A stretch of 64,000 nt of DNA from Sporosarcina obsidiansis. Its GTDB lineage: Bacteria > Bacillota > Bacilli > Bacillales_A > Planococcaceae. The position numbers were made by a program, and so were the translations under genes. Below, in pieces: positions 8,909-17,122 of this stretch; within the stretch, counting starts at the first letter, position 1, and every line of letters begins with the position of its first letter. The DNA lies in assembly GCF_009651005.1 (NCBI RefSeq), contig NZ_WHVW01000002.1:310001-374000 (forward strand), in the 5' to 3' direction. Below the pieces are notes generated by a model. The model was not told the origin of the DNA and made no database searches. It saw nothing but the letters and a program-made list of their open reading frames with translations.

Positions 8909-9435
8909 ATCGACGAATTATTATTTATTGCGTACCTGTACAAGGAAAGTAAGAAGTACTTAAAGAAAGTATATGATCAGCGACTTGAAAAGCAATATGA
9001 AATATTAAAGAGTGCAGATGAAGATACTGAGCATAATATAAATGACTTTATGAATAAATATAAAGTTCAATTATCTATTAACAATATTTGTTTTTTTATT
9101 GTATTGCTCTTTATTATGAATGCAAAGCTCAATTTGAAGAAAATACAAATCAGGATTTTGATTATAACTCCTTTTATGTAAAAAAATCCGAGTACAGAAA
9201 GGATATAACCTCAAGTTTTGCTAATCTATTTTTAACAATGACTATTGAAATTATCAAGAACGAAACCGCAGGAAATGCGAACGTTGGTAACTGGATAAGA
9301 AATAAAAAAAGTCAAGAACTATTTATGCGAAGATTAAGAAATGAATTATCTGTAAATTTTTCATATGCAAATAGATATAAAGAATTTGAAGATAAATTTA
9401 AGATTATATCCACCAGTCCTTCTTTAATATTTTAA
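8909..9435 (+). pseudogene. Frameshifted gene, product unknown
   Basis: Two long frames join at a T-rich run near 9088-9098. The first frame (8909 to about 9095) encodes a charged helical stretch beginning IDELLFIAYLYKESKKY. The second (about 9088-9435) continues with YCIALYYECKAQFEEN and ends near TSPSLIF. Together they would give about 175 residues, AT-rich and mostly helical, with no start codon or ribosome site that I can defend. I read it as one gene broken by an indel in a homopolymer. The family is not recognised. Confidence 0.45.
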
Positions 9436-9843
9436 AAAAACTACTCAACATTAAAAATATATTTCCATATATAATCGTTCAATGGACAAAGACGTAAACC
9501 AGAGAAAATCTATAACCGAATGAAATCTAAGTTAAAAATTATGATTTCATTCGGTTATACTTTTAGGGCTTATACCAAAACTCAATTGGCTTTTTACTTA
9601 TTTCCTAGCTTTTTTATAGTGAGTTATCCTATACACCTAACTTACAGAATATAAAATAAAGAGCATTAATATCTTTCCAGTAATTATAAAAACAACCTTC
9701 ACTTATGATACGGTTCACCGCGACTAGTCTAAGTGCGATTTTTAAGATTTAACTCCTGGTAATAAAACTCTTCATAGACTTATTCCCAATCTCAAACAAA
9801 AAAAGTAGCATATACATATATAAAACCGATTGGAGTTAATGGC
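9436..9843. other. AT-rich intergenic stretch with a perfect inverted repeat and a gene tail
   Basis: A perfect 16-bp inverted repeat lies at 9512-9527 / 9543-9558 (ATAACCGAATGAAATC and its complement, 15-base loop), followed by ACTTTT. It looks like a terminator. Around 9706-9725 the minus strand reads a short tail ending G-E-P-Y-H-K-stop, which resembles another tail near 10486-10510 (G-G-P-Y-H-K-stop). No intact gene was seen. Confidence 0.5.
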
Positions 9844-10299
9844 GTGAGTAAGTTCAATTCAGAAAGACTATCTGTTGAATACAGGAATGGTGTAACGACA
9901 ACGGAACCAATTATTCCAAGAAATCACACTCTAACTCACTCTGATTTCACTGCAGAACTATTCTTAACAATTGGAACTCAATTTGCGTGGGATAAAGTCA
10001 ATCCTGACATGAGAGATGAAGTATTAGGTGAATGGAAAACAAATAGAAATTGCTTGTATTACAATGTATATCTATTTATAGATCAAGGAGAATATGACTT
10101 AACCGCAGCAACAAGAAGGAATGAAGTTTTCCGACGCGAATTATCACTTGCATTAACAGCTATTCGATACGGTGATCGGTTTTTATTCGACCTATACCCA
10201 AATCTAGATTATGCTTTAATAATCGTAAATTTTATGTCCACTCATCCTCAGTTTGCTAGACAAGAGAGTTGGGGGACTTTCAACAGTTATTCCATATAA
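9844..10299 (+). CDS. Stay-green (SGR) family protein
   Basis: Bacterial homologue of plant STAY-GREEN, the enzyme that removes Mg from chlorophyll a. Some bacterial homologues have also been reported to have Mg-dechelatase activity, although these hosts make no chlorophyll. Family blocks run in order: HTLTHSD (about residue 28), RDEVLGEWK (58), the YNVYLFIDQG strand (74), RRELSLALTAIRYGDRFLF (98) and NFMSTHPQFARQESWGTF (129). Each matches a plant SGR block. It is a compact 151-residue protein with no transit or signal peptide, so cytosolic. It starts at GTG with GGAG 9 bases upstream. It is monocistronic, with its own terminator, and sits among decayed genes. The natural substrate in this host is unknown; a porphyrin or other metallated tetrapyrrole is possible. 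Confidence 0.85.
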   Translation: MSKFNSERLSVEYRNGVTTTEPIIPRNHTLTHSDFTAELFLTIGTQFAWDKVNPDMRDEVLGEWKTNRNCLYYNVYLFIDQGEYDLTAATRRNEVFRRELSLALTAIRYGDRFLFDLYPNLDYALIIVNFMSTHPQFARQESWGTFNSYSI

Positions 10300-10318
10300 T
10301 TTTCATCTAAAAATTTAT

Positions 10319-10365
10319 AAAGGTTGAAATATACAATGATCCGCTGTATATTTCAGCCTTTTTAG
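10319..10365 (+). terminator. Terminator of the stay-green gene
   Basis: AAAGGTTGAAATATACA at 10319-10335 pairs with TGTATATTTCAGCCTTT from 10345 (one G-U pair) and ends in T. It lies 20 bases past the stop codon. Confidence 0.9.
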
Positions 10366-10756
10366 TTTACAGTACTTGCACTAAATCATTTTTTATTAGA
10401 TGGTTCACCATCAGAATAACCTAAGCCTGTCTGTCCTTCCTGCCTCTTTATTATTAGACTGTTTACATAAATAAATCGAACTTACTTATGATACGGTCCA
10501 CCTTGCATAATCCTATGCCAATTAATATTCACTCCAAAATCGGGACCAATTACTGAAGAATCCAATCAAAAAAAAAGGCTCTGTTATTGAAATATTTAAA
10601 TTCCCTTGATATTTCGATAACTAATCTGCAGATCTTCATTCTATCAGATGAACATATCATATGACAGTGTACTTTCCTCACCATTATGATATTATCAGAC
10701 TATTACAAACAAAAATAAATGTAAAGGCCTAGAACTACTACATATAAAAACTATTC
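10366..10756. other. Intergenic stretch with a remnant gene tail on the minus strand
   Basis: Between about 10480 and 10565 the minus strand encodes DSSVIGPDFGVNINWHR, continuing to the end GGPYHK-stop. This looks like the 3' end of a lost gene. A hairpin at about 10569-10622 (GTTAT-GAAATAT type stem) with a 9-T run on the minus strand lies upstream of it. No intact gene is present. Confidence 0.4.
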
Positions 10757-10780
10757 ATGAAAGTAAAGGTGATGAATCAA

Positions 10781-11272
10781 TTGAAAGTATCATACAAACT
10801 ATTCATTTTCTTGATTATGATTCTTCTAGTCACAGCTTGCTCTCCAAAAGCAGATAGTGAAATAAAGTTACCCGAAGACATACCGGACTTTGTGAAAGAA
10901 AGTGATTTCAAAGCCATTGATTGGGATAAAAAAGCTGTCCCTCTAGGTGACAACATCATAGGTAATGAAAATAAATCAGGCGTAATTGGTGCAGATATGC
11001 CTAGCTTAAATGACTAAAAATGGATGTGGCATCTGTGGGGAATCGAAAATCCGATGAGTAAAGAATTAACAGTAGTCGGTTATCACAAAGAAACAGGAAC
11101 CGTCCATCCAATTTTTCCAACTGGCTGGACCATTGGACTTGGAGGAGAAAACAATGGAGCAGATGCTCACACTCCGTCTACTGTCAAAATACCAGAGGCA
11201 GGAGAATGGGCCATTTTGCTGTATGTTGATGGTAAATTATTCGATACATTAGTTTATGAGATTACTGAATAA
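10781..11272 (+). pseudogene. Lipoprotein gene split by an in-frame TAA
   Basis: The frame encodes a lipoprotein signal (hydrophobic core then VTACSP lipobox), a linker, and a C-terminal domain beginning WMWHLWG. A TAA at 11015-11017 interrupts it between PSLND and KWMWHLWG, both parts being in the same frame. A CAA-to-TAA change (Gln to stop) is the simplest explanation. The intact product would be about 163 residues, a surface lipoprotein of a DUF4871-like type (inference). AAAGG precedes the TTG at 10781; an ATG at 10757 is in frame but has no ribosome site. A terminator follows, which suggests the gene was functional recently. Confidence 0.7.
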
Positions 11273-11273
11273 T

Positions 11274-11309
11274 AAACAGCTGTCCAGAGATTTTTTTGGA
11301 CAGCTGTTT
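11274..11309 (+). terminator. Terminator of the split lipoprotein gene
   Basis: AAACAGCTGTCC at 11274-11285 is perfectly complementary to GGACAGCTGTTT at 11298-11309. The T run lies inside the loop rather than after the stem. Confidence 0.7.
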
Positions 11310-11347
11310 AACGTTAGGGATTTTCCTGAACAAACAAACACAGCTAC

Positions 11348-12217
11348 TTACAGCACAAATTCCAATCCGTCATCTGCTAAGAAAAATCCGTTTGATTCAA
11401 TTAGTTTCCGTGTCACACCATCTTGATGAAGAGCAGGATTACTATGGTTAAAATGAGTGAAATAGATAGCACATGTATCGGTCAAATGCTGAAGCCGATC
11501 CATCGTGTTTGTAATCATAGGATGTGGTATTTCACTCAAATCTCGATCACCGAGATGTGCTAAATCTGATGAAGAGAAAAAAGTTGCATCCAACAAACAG
11601 ATATCCACTTTTTCGCAAACTTCTTCTATACGTTGCTCCCATTTGTCCCAACTATCGATATCCGGTATGTATAATACTTTCTTCGTTGGTCCTTCAATAC
11701 AAAAACCAAACGTTTCGGAAAATTCGTTACGGTGTGGGACCTCCACAGGAGTAATGTCAACGCCCTCTTCCAGGTGAACGGGAATATCATGCGCTATTTC
11801 TTTAAGCAGAATATTTTCTAGTCCTGTCAACTGACTCCAAGGTGCATGAGTTTCCAGCATAGTTTGCATAAGCGATCCCGTATATACTGGCACTTGTTTC
11901 GTATTCATTGATTCCTTGCCCAAAAACATAAGTCCTGGATAATGACCGATATGAGCATGTGTTAAGAAAACAGAGTTCATCACTTGTCCTTCTAAATTGT
12001 GCGCTCGTTGCAAGGCAATCATTTGTTCCTTCATATCTGGTGTTGCATCGATCAAATGCCATCGTTTTTCTTCCGGCAGAATGATGGCAAGTGAGGCAGC
12101 TGTCCGCTTGAACTTCGGATCGTCCATCGCCCTTTTACAATTATCACAATAACAATTCGGGTGCGGTAGTCCCGCGTCTTGCGCACTTCCAAGCACTCGT
12201 AACAATACTTTATTCAA
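11348..12217 (-). CDS. PqqB-like metallo-beta-lactamase-fold hydrolase
   Basis: 289-residue MBL-fold protein of the PqqB-like group. The start LRVLGSAQDAGLPHPNCYC with the CYCDNC cluster is typical of PqqB. The metal motif is THAHIGHYPG, and C-terminal metal ligands are likely in LLDATFF and YFTHFNHSNP. PqqB takes part in PQQ synthesis from a Glu-Tyr peptide, but no pqqA, C, D or E genes are in the window, so PQQ synthesis is unlikely. It starts at TTG and overlaps the stop of the carrier gene by 8 bases. It is therefore in the same T-box-controlled transcript, and its substrate may relate to the amino acid that the T-box senses. Confidence 0.8.
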   Translation of the reverse strand: MNKVLLRVLGSAQDAGLPHPNCYCDNCKRAMDDPKFKRTAASLAIILPEEKRWHLIDATPDMKEQMIALQRAHNLEGQVMNSVFLTHAHIGHYPGLMFLGKESMNTKQVPVYTGSLMQTMLETHAPWSQLTGLENILLKEIAHDIPVHLEEGVDITPVEVPHRNEFSETFGFCIEGPTKKVLYIPDIDSWDKWEQRIEEVCEKVDICLLDATFFSSSDLAHLGDRDLSEIPHPMITNTMDRLQHLTDTCAIYFTHFNHSNPALHQDGVTRKLIESNGFFLADDGLEFVL

Positions 12218-13634
12218 TTGATTGCATCCCCTTACTCATTTCTATTTTAACAGGTACTTGATAGTTCTTTTTTGTAATGGTCCAACCTGTATATCCAAAG
12301 ATGATATTAATAATGGGTACTAAAAAGACAAAAAATGCATACGGAATAAATTGACCTGGACTGATCCCAAACATACTAGCAGCAAATACTGCAGGCACAC
12401 CCCATGGTACAAGATTAATGCCAACTGTTCCCGCTGCTTCCACACAACGTGATAAATTTTTCGTGTCAATATTCATCTCTTTATATTTTGAGACAAATGT
12501 TCTTGTCGGCAAAATAATGGCCAAGAACTGAGCTCCACTTGCAAATGCCACCACAAATGTCGAGAGAATCGTAGAAGTGATTAGACTACCTGTAGAAGTC
12601 ACACGTGCCATTATTTTTCTTGTCAAGATCTCAAACGAACCCGATTCTTCTAAAATACCACCCAGCGCTGTAGCCAATAGTAGTAATGCCACCGTGCCAA
12701 GCATAGAAGTCAGTCCGCCTCGATTCAGTAAAGAGTCAATAGCAGCGATTTCAGATTCCAATGAAAACCCACTCGTCATCACTTGCATAATTTGTGAAAT
12801 GGGCATTCCCTGCACAAGCACTGCCAGTACCGCTCCTAGCATTCCCACCCCAGCGAGCGCAGGAATGGCTGGTACCCGAAACATCATTAATACAATTGTA
12901 AACACTGGCATAAGAAGCAATAATGGGTGGATGACGAAAATTTCAGATAACCCTCTTTTAATATCTACAATCATTCCTGAATCGACTGTTCCTCCTACAG
13001 CTTGTGTATTGCTTACAAACCAATACAGGCATAGAGAGATCAAAAATGCAGGAATTGTATCCCACAGCATATGCTTTATATGGCTGAATAAATCCGTCTC
13101 TGCCATTGCTGGGGCAATATTCGTTGTATCTGAAAGCGGTGAAAGCTTGTCTCCAAAATAGGCTCCTGAAATGACCGCACCACCAACAAGTCCAGCAGGA
13201 AATCCTAATCCTTCTCCAATTGCCATAAACGCCAGTCCTACAGTAGCGATAGAAGTAAATGAACTACCGAGCGTTACGGAAACAATGCCTGTAACCAGTG
13301 CAACAATTGGGATGAAAATTGAAGGATGAATAATGGATAATCCATAATAGATAATGGAAGGAATGACTCCACTTGCCATCCATGACCCTACAATAATTCC
13401 AATTAATATCAAAATGAATACTGCTGGCAATGCACGAGACACTCCATTTATCATCATATCCTGAATGTCTCTCCACGAAAAACCAGACAAACTAGCCACG
13501 ATAGCCGCCGCAAATATTCCTATTAGAAGTGGCATATGCATACCGGCTTTCCATACAAATACAGACATTGACGCTGCTCCGATCAACACCAAAATAGGGA
13601 TGACCGCAAGCCATACAGACATTTCTTTTTTCAT
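12210..13634 (-). CDS. NhaC-family antiporter/carrier, probably an amino-acid transporter
   Basis: 474 residues with about 12 membrane segments, of the NhaC Na+/H+ antiporter family (B. subtilis YheL-like). Membrane motifs include SGAYFGDKLSPLSDTTNIA and the second-half block VEAAGTVGINLVPWG. GAGGAG precedes the ATG. The gene is preceded by a complete T-box leader whose apparent specifier codon is UAC (Tyr). Published T-box surveys assign some NhaC-type carriers to tyrosine uptake, so amino-acid transport is more likely than pH homeostasis here. The downstream PqqB-like gene overlaps it. Confidence 0.85.
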   Translation of the reverse strand: MKKEMSVWLAVIPILVLIGAASMSVFVWKAGMHMPLLIGIFAAAIVASLSGFSWRDIQDMMINGVSRALPAVFILILIGIIVGSWMASGVIPSIIYYGLSIIHPSIFIPIVALVTGIVSVTLGSSFTSIATVGLAFMAIGEGLGFPAGLVGGAVISGAYFGDKLSPLSDTTNIAPAMAETDLFSHIKHMLWDTIPAFLISLCLYWFVSNTQAVGGTVDSGMIVDIKRGLSEIFVIHPLLLLMPVFTIVLMMFRVPAIPALAGVGMLGAVLAVLVQGMPISQIMQVMTSGFSLESEIAAIDSLLNRGGLTSMLGTVALLLLATALGGILEESGSFEILTRKIMARVTSTGSLITSTILSTFVVAFASGAQFLAIILPTRTFVSKYKEMNIDTKNLSRCVEAAGTVGINLVPWGVPAVFAASMFGISPGQFIPYAFFVFLVPIINIIFGYTGWTITKKNYQVPVKIEMSKGMQSIE

Positions 13635-13693
13635 ACTCTCATCTCCTCAAGCCTATACGCTTACTTCTCTTCATTTTTTTGTAAAATATAAAA

Positions 13694-13905
13694 AGCTCCC
13701 ACCCCTCGAAAGGGACGGAAGCTCCGTGGTACCACCCAAATTAACAGAAATCTCTGCTCACTCTTTACAGATAACGGCCATAGACCGGACTTTTTATCGT
13801 CAGCTCACTGCTTGTAATTCATGTATGTATCCTGCTTGGTTTCCACCAACCACCAAGTCTCTTTGATTCAGAAATACTACACTACTAGAACAGTTCTTCG
13901 CATTT
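13694..13905 (-). promoter_or_regulatory. T-box riboswitch leader, apparent tyrosine specifier
   Basis: On the minus strand the T-box antiterminator sequence TGGGTGGTACCACGG is at 13724-13738. It overlaps a terminator hairpin (13694-13723, AGCTTCC to GGGAGCT) followed by TTTTT. Stem I with its G/A-rich elements lies at about 13800-13900. The specifier position reads GAAT-UAC-A at 13814-13816, matching the usual GAAx-codon-A pattern, hence Tyr. Uncharged tRNA would bind and favour read-through into the NhaC-family gene. Confidence 0.9.
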
Positions 13906-13914
13906 TTCTAAAAT

Positions 13915-13949
13915 ATCATAATATTATTTTTACCGAATGTCAATGTCAA
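13915..13949 (-). promoter_or_regulatory. Sigma-A-type promoter of the T-box unit, two overlapping forms
   Basis: TTGACA (13944-13949), a 17-base spacer and TAATAT (13921-13926). A second TTGACA (13938-13943) has a 17-base spacer to TATGAT (13915-13920). Both fit the vegetative consensus closely and lie just before Stem I. Confidence 0.8.
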
Positions 13950-13994
13950 ACAATTACAACTGTTTGTCATGATTTGTAATAATCTATCTGTAAC

Positions 13995-14038
13995 ATAAAA
14001 GAGAACCTATTAGTTAGGTCCTCTCAACTTGTAGACAA
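13995..14038. repeat. Palindromic intergenic repeat, copy 1
   Basis: AAAGAGAACCTA pairs with TTAGGTCCTCTC and is followed by AACTTGTAGACAAA. Two related copies are at 17123-17165 (inverted) and 18218-18256 (same orientation). Confidence 0.7.
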
Positions 14039-14149
14039 AAGAAATAGAGTAATTATGACACCGTTGATCTACGTTCCAGGCGGACGCGTTCTTACCTGTA
14101 GTCAAGTGTTTTATCAAAAAAAGATAGTAAATAGGATGAGCTTTCCAAA

Positions 14150-14520
14150 TAGGTGCTGAAAAAAACATAGTATCTGCTTTGGGATTTGCGCTCCAGACGG
14201 CACGCTTTCCGGGGGGCGTGGCTTGAGCCGCTTCCTTCACTGCGCTCCGTCCAGGGTCTCAAGGCGCACGCTAATCCCCCAGGAGTCGGCCGTCTTCCGC
14301 TCCAATCCTACTAGAGAGCGGAAAAAGTGAGTCGGTTTCCTTATACGAATTCAATGATTCCCGCGTCCGTACGACTTCGCTTCACTTCTACTATAAAAAA
14401 ATAGTAGCACATACCATGGCCTTGGTCTTTACTACTAATGTTAGTATTTTTCCGCGGGGCTCGCGGTGAGCCTCCTCGTCGCAGGAGTCGCCGCCTTGCA
14501 CTACGATCAACTAACGTATT
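14150..14520. repeat. GC-rich intergenic repeat blocks, two degenerate copies
   Basis: One block (about 14180-14310) contains GGCACGCTTTCCGGGGGGC and CCCCCAGGAGTCGGCCGTC. The other (about 14450-14520) contains TTCCGCGGGGCTCGCGGTGA and CAGGAGTCGCCGCCTTGCAC. They share the order 'TTTCCG-GGGC - TGAGCC(G/T)CCT - AGGAGTCG-CG' and are much richer in GC than their surroundings. I recall elements of this kind as common between genes in Bacillus, Lysinibacillus and Sporosarcina. Their function is unknown. Confidence 0.65.
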
Positions 14521-14651
14521 TCCTTGTTTTAAATAAGCAAATCATTCATCTAAACAGAAAACAGCTAAGACGACACTCTTTTTAGTAAAAGTAATTTATT
14601 AAATTTATAATCTTACATAGACTAATGAAAAATAATGAACATGGAATGACC

Positions 14652-14684
14652 TTTAACGGGTTCGGTTGATGGGGAGAAAAACGA
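14652..14684 (+). repeat. Inverted repeat, left copy
   Basis: TTTAACGGGTTCGGT followed by ATGGGGAGAAAA. The reverse complement, with two or three differences, is at 17071-17103, so the sigma-factor region lies between inverted copies about 2.4 kb apart. Confidence 0.75.
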
Positions 14685-14924
14685 CAATAACAAGTCAAAT
14701 AACAACCGATTTAACACATATTTATATATATTAGTTAACAATAGGAAAAACAAGAAAAACCACACAGATTTTTACGGCTGTGCGTTTTTTCAATTACCGT
14801 ATTTCCTAACATGGAATTTCATATTGCTTGTTTCACAATCGCGCCCGTTAGTTGAAGTTTGGTTTCTTGATCCACCATGCAGCTTTATCTACCAAGAACT
14901 TGTGGTGCCACCTTCTTGATTATG

Positions 14925-15662
14925 TTAATTAAGCTTTAATGAAATAGAATTTGATTCTTGAATTACCAAGATATCTTGTTGTTCAGAACTTCCATCTGTA
15001 TATTTTACATTTACTTTAATGATAATGTCATCGCCAATTACTTCATTGCCGTCATGAGGAATTGCAAGCGTATATTTATGTTTTTCTTGTTCATTATAGT
15101 TAACTGTGTAGGTACTTCCTACTTCCTTTATACCCTGATATTTACCCGAACCAGGCTCAGAAGTAATGAAATTTATCTTTTCCGATCTTAACCATTCTTT
15201 GTCTAAATACTCTTTAGATGTAAATGTAACGTCTTCAATAAACTTGCCCTCGCTTAAGGTATAAGTAATGGAGTCAATCTGTTTTCCAGTTATATTGAGT
15301 CTAACGTCTGTAAAAATTAAATTAGCTCCACCACCACTTATACTCACAAGACGACCAAATCTATCTTCAGTTGCTAATTCAATAGTAGCTTTTTCTGATG
15401 TAATAGCTGTATTAAATTGTTTCCCATCATCACTCAATGCATAAGCTGTGATCGCAAAGTTTGCAACTTCTCCACTCTTATTAAAATATGGCATGCCTAT
15501 CATAATAGATAAAAGGATTCCAAATGCACATGTTGCCGAAATCCATCTTTTATAATTCACTTGAACCGATTTTTTCTTTGCTATATTGTCTTTCAAACGC
15601 TCTTCCATAGCTTTTGACATTTCAATAGAAGTAACGGCATCTTTGATCTTTTCAAAATCCAT
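14925..15662 (-). CDS. Anti-sigma factor, DUF4179-like membrane protein
   Basis: 245 residues. A cytoplasmic N-terminal part (about 1-42, the presumed sigma-binding region) is followed by one membrane segment (about 43-62, SATCAFGILLSIMIGM) and a 180-residue beta-rich extracytoplasmic domain. This is the layout of ECF anti-sigma factors in Bacillales. It overlaps the sigma-factor gene by 11 bases. AAAGGAG lies 8 bases before the ATG at 15662; the ATG at 15668 is too close to it. The signal sensed is unknown. Confidence 0.75.
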   Translation of the reverse strand: MDFEKIKDAVTSIEMSKAMEERLKDNIAKKKSVQVNYKRWISATCAFGILLSIMIGMPYFNKSGEVANFAITAYALSDDGKQFNTAITSEKATIELATEDRFGRLVSISGGGANLIFTDVRLNITGKQIDSITYTLSEGKFIEDVTFTSKEYLDKEWLRSEKINFITSEPGSGKYQGIKEVGSTYTVNYNEQEKHKYTLAIPHDGNEVIGDDIIIKVNVKYTDGSSEQQDILVIQESNSISLKLN

Positions 15663-16149
15663 ATTCATTCTCCTTTCGATATCTGTCTCGAAGAAGCTCT
15701 CTTCCTCGTTGTAAGCGCTTTTTCACTGCTGACGTAGTAATGGTAAGGATTTTCGCTATTTCATCGACTTTATAGCCCTCCACATAATGAAGTAACATCA
15801 CTGCTTTATGTTTAGTTGGCAATCTCATTAGTTGGTCGAGTAAGTCGTGGTGTGTATTATTCTTAGAATATAGCTGTAAATTATTGATATCTATATGTTT
15901 ACGAATAATATTGTACCTTCTTAAATTTTTGCAACGATTCGTGGCAATCGTTATTAACCACGCTTTCTCATGTTCTGAATCGTTAAAAGTTGGAGATTTC
16001 GTCAGATATGTAATAAAAGTGTCTTGTACGACATCCTCTGCATCTTTCTCATTACATAAAATAACAAGACAAATTCTAAACAGCATATTGCCATATGTAT
16101 CTACTATTCGCTTTACATCTAGTTCAGCCGACCAAACTTGTTGCAACAT
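15652..16149 (-). CDS. ECF-type RNA polymerase sigma factor
   Basis: 165-residue sigma-70 family factor with only regions 2 and 4. Region 2 (about residues 10-80) contains NEKDAEDVVQDTFITYL. Region 4 (about 105-160) contains the helix-turn-helix VDEIAKILTITTSAVKKRLQ. AAAGGAG lies 7 bases before the ATG. The anti-sigma gene follows with an overlap, so the pair is co-transcribed, probably with autoregulation. Confidence 0.9.
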   Translation of the reverse strand: MLQQVWSAELDVKRIVDTYGNMLFRICLVILCNEKDAEDVVQDTFITYLTKSPTFNDSEHEKAWLITIATNRCKNLRRYNIIRKHIDINNLQLYSKNNTHHDLLDQLMRLPTKHKAVMLLHYVEGYKVDEIAKILTITTSAVKKRLQRGRELLRDRYRKENEYGF

Positions 16150-16446
16150 TCCTCAACTCCTTTCACTACTAACACACTTGAAGATACCAAATGGTGACTT
16201 TTTGTTTTTTTAAAAAATATTCTAATCAATATGTGCCCCTTTTAGAGCAGTGATGGAACAACAAATATTCGAAATCGAACTCAAGTCAAAAAATAATAGC
16301 ACAACGACTGACATAAGTAATTTTCACATAAAGAAGTGCTTAGTTCATTGAAAAACTAAGCACTTCTTTATTAATTCAGTATACAAATATTCAACAAATG
16401 CGCCTAGATTTTTGGGAGAGGATTGTACTAAACAATCCATTCCTAG
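16150..16446. other. Intergenic stretch with a hairpin
   Basis: AAGAAGTGCTTAG at about 16333-16345 pairs with CTAAGCACTTCTT at about 16355-16367, a strong inverted repeat that fits a terminator for the lipoprotein gene at 16447 (minus strand). No gene was seen. Confidence 0.6.
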
Positions 16447-16737
16447 TCAATGCTGAATGTTTTCTAAAACACGAGGATTATCTCCATTGTTTGAATACAT
16501 CGCGTAATACTCTTTATCTTCCTCGATAAGGTTCCAAACCATCTTTTCTTTTATTATGATCTTAAACGTTTCTTCTTTTTTCTGATTGTTCGGGTCATAT
16601 ACTTTAATCCAATATTCTTTGTTGTTGTTTGACTGACCTTTTTCAATCACAACTAACGAAGAGGAGGTTGATACCCCCCCACAAGAGGCAAGTAATGATG
16701 TGGAAAGGATCATGAATAGCGCAAAAGTTTTTTTCAT
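16447..16737 (-). CDS. Small lipoprotein, 96 aa
   Basis: Signal peptide with lipobox LLASC (Cys19), then a Ser-rich linker and a 70-residue polar domain. AGGAGG precedes the ATG. No family is recognised. It is upstream of, and on the same strand as, the sigma/anti-sigma pair but separated from it by a hairpin, so it is probably its own unit. The sigma factor may control it (inference from position only). Confidence 0.6.
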   Translation of the reverse strand: MKKTFALFMILSTSLLASCGGVSTSSSLVVIEKGQSNNNKEYWIKVYDPNNQKKEETFKIIIKEKMVWNLIEEDKEYYAMYSNNGDNPRVLENIQH

Positions 16738-17018
16738 AAATATCCCTCCTGTGAATACATAATGTTTTCAACAATCTGGCTAGTTTGTGGAACAAGACGT
16801 CCCCTTATAATCCATTTTAACATAGAATACTATTTGCCTTTCAACATTTAAAATACTTCAATATTGATTTCAAATATCCCATCCTCCCACCAATTAACAA
16901 GCATATTACCAACGCAATTAGCAGCACATAAATTTATGTGCCATTGTTAATTTCTCTACCAATCGTATTGTGATCTACTATCGATAATTGCATTGAACGT
17001 TGATAAAACAACGAAAAT

Positions 17019-17052
17019 GGGGACACCTATTCATGTGCGAATAGGTGTCCCC
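17019..17052. repeat. REP-like perfect palindrome
   Basis: GGGGACACCTATTC (17019-17032) and its exact complement GAATAGGTGTCCCC (17039-17052) flank ATGTGC. GGGGAC...GTCCCC palindromes resemble REP units mobilised by IS200-like REP transposases; no such gene is in the window. Confidence 0.7.
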
Positions 17053-17070
17053 GTATGCCATGCTTTTTAA

Positions 17071-17103
17071 CGTTTTCTCCCCATATACCGAACCCGTTAA
17101 ATG
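17071..17103 (-). repeat. Inverted repeat, right copy
   Basis: Read on the minus strand: TTTAACGGGTTCGGT, two differing bases, then ATGGGGAGAAAACG. It matches the left copy at 14652-14684. Confidence 0.75.
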
Positions 17104-17122
17104 ACCTGTTTAGTTGAGTTTG

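Larger units (their letters stand above)
13950..14646. other. Gene-free stretch made largely of intergenic repeats
   Basis: It contains a palindromic repeat (about 13999-14038) and two GC-rich repeat blocks (about 14150-14320 and 14450-14520), separately annotated. Short reading frames exist but have no ribosome sites and follow the repeats. No gene is supported. Confidence 0.7.

Noticed and set aside
11348..12217. PQQ biosynthesis locus
   Set aside because: Only a PqqB-like protein is present; no pqqA, C, D or E in the window.
14010..14240. 76-residue minus-strand frame
   Set aside because: It runs through the repeat region, has no ribosome site and shows no protein-like composition.
15711..15726. 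cre-like TGTAAGCGCTTTTT
   Set aside because: Inside the sigma-factor gene and lacks the terminal CA of the consensus.
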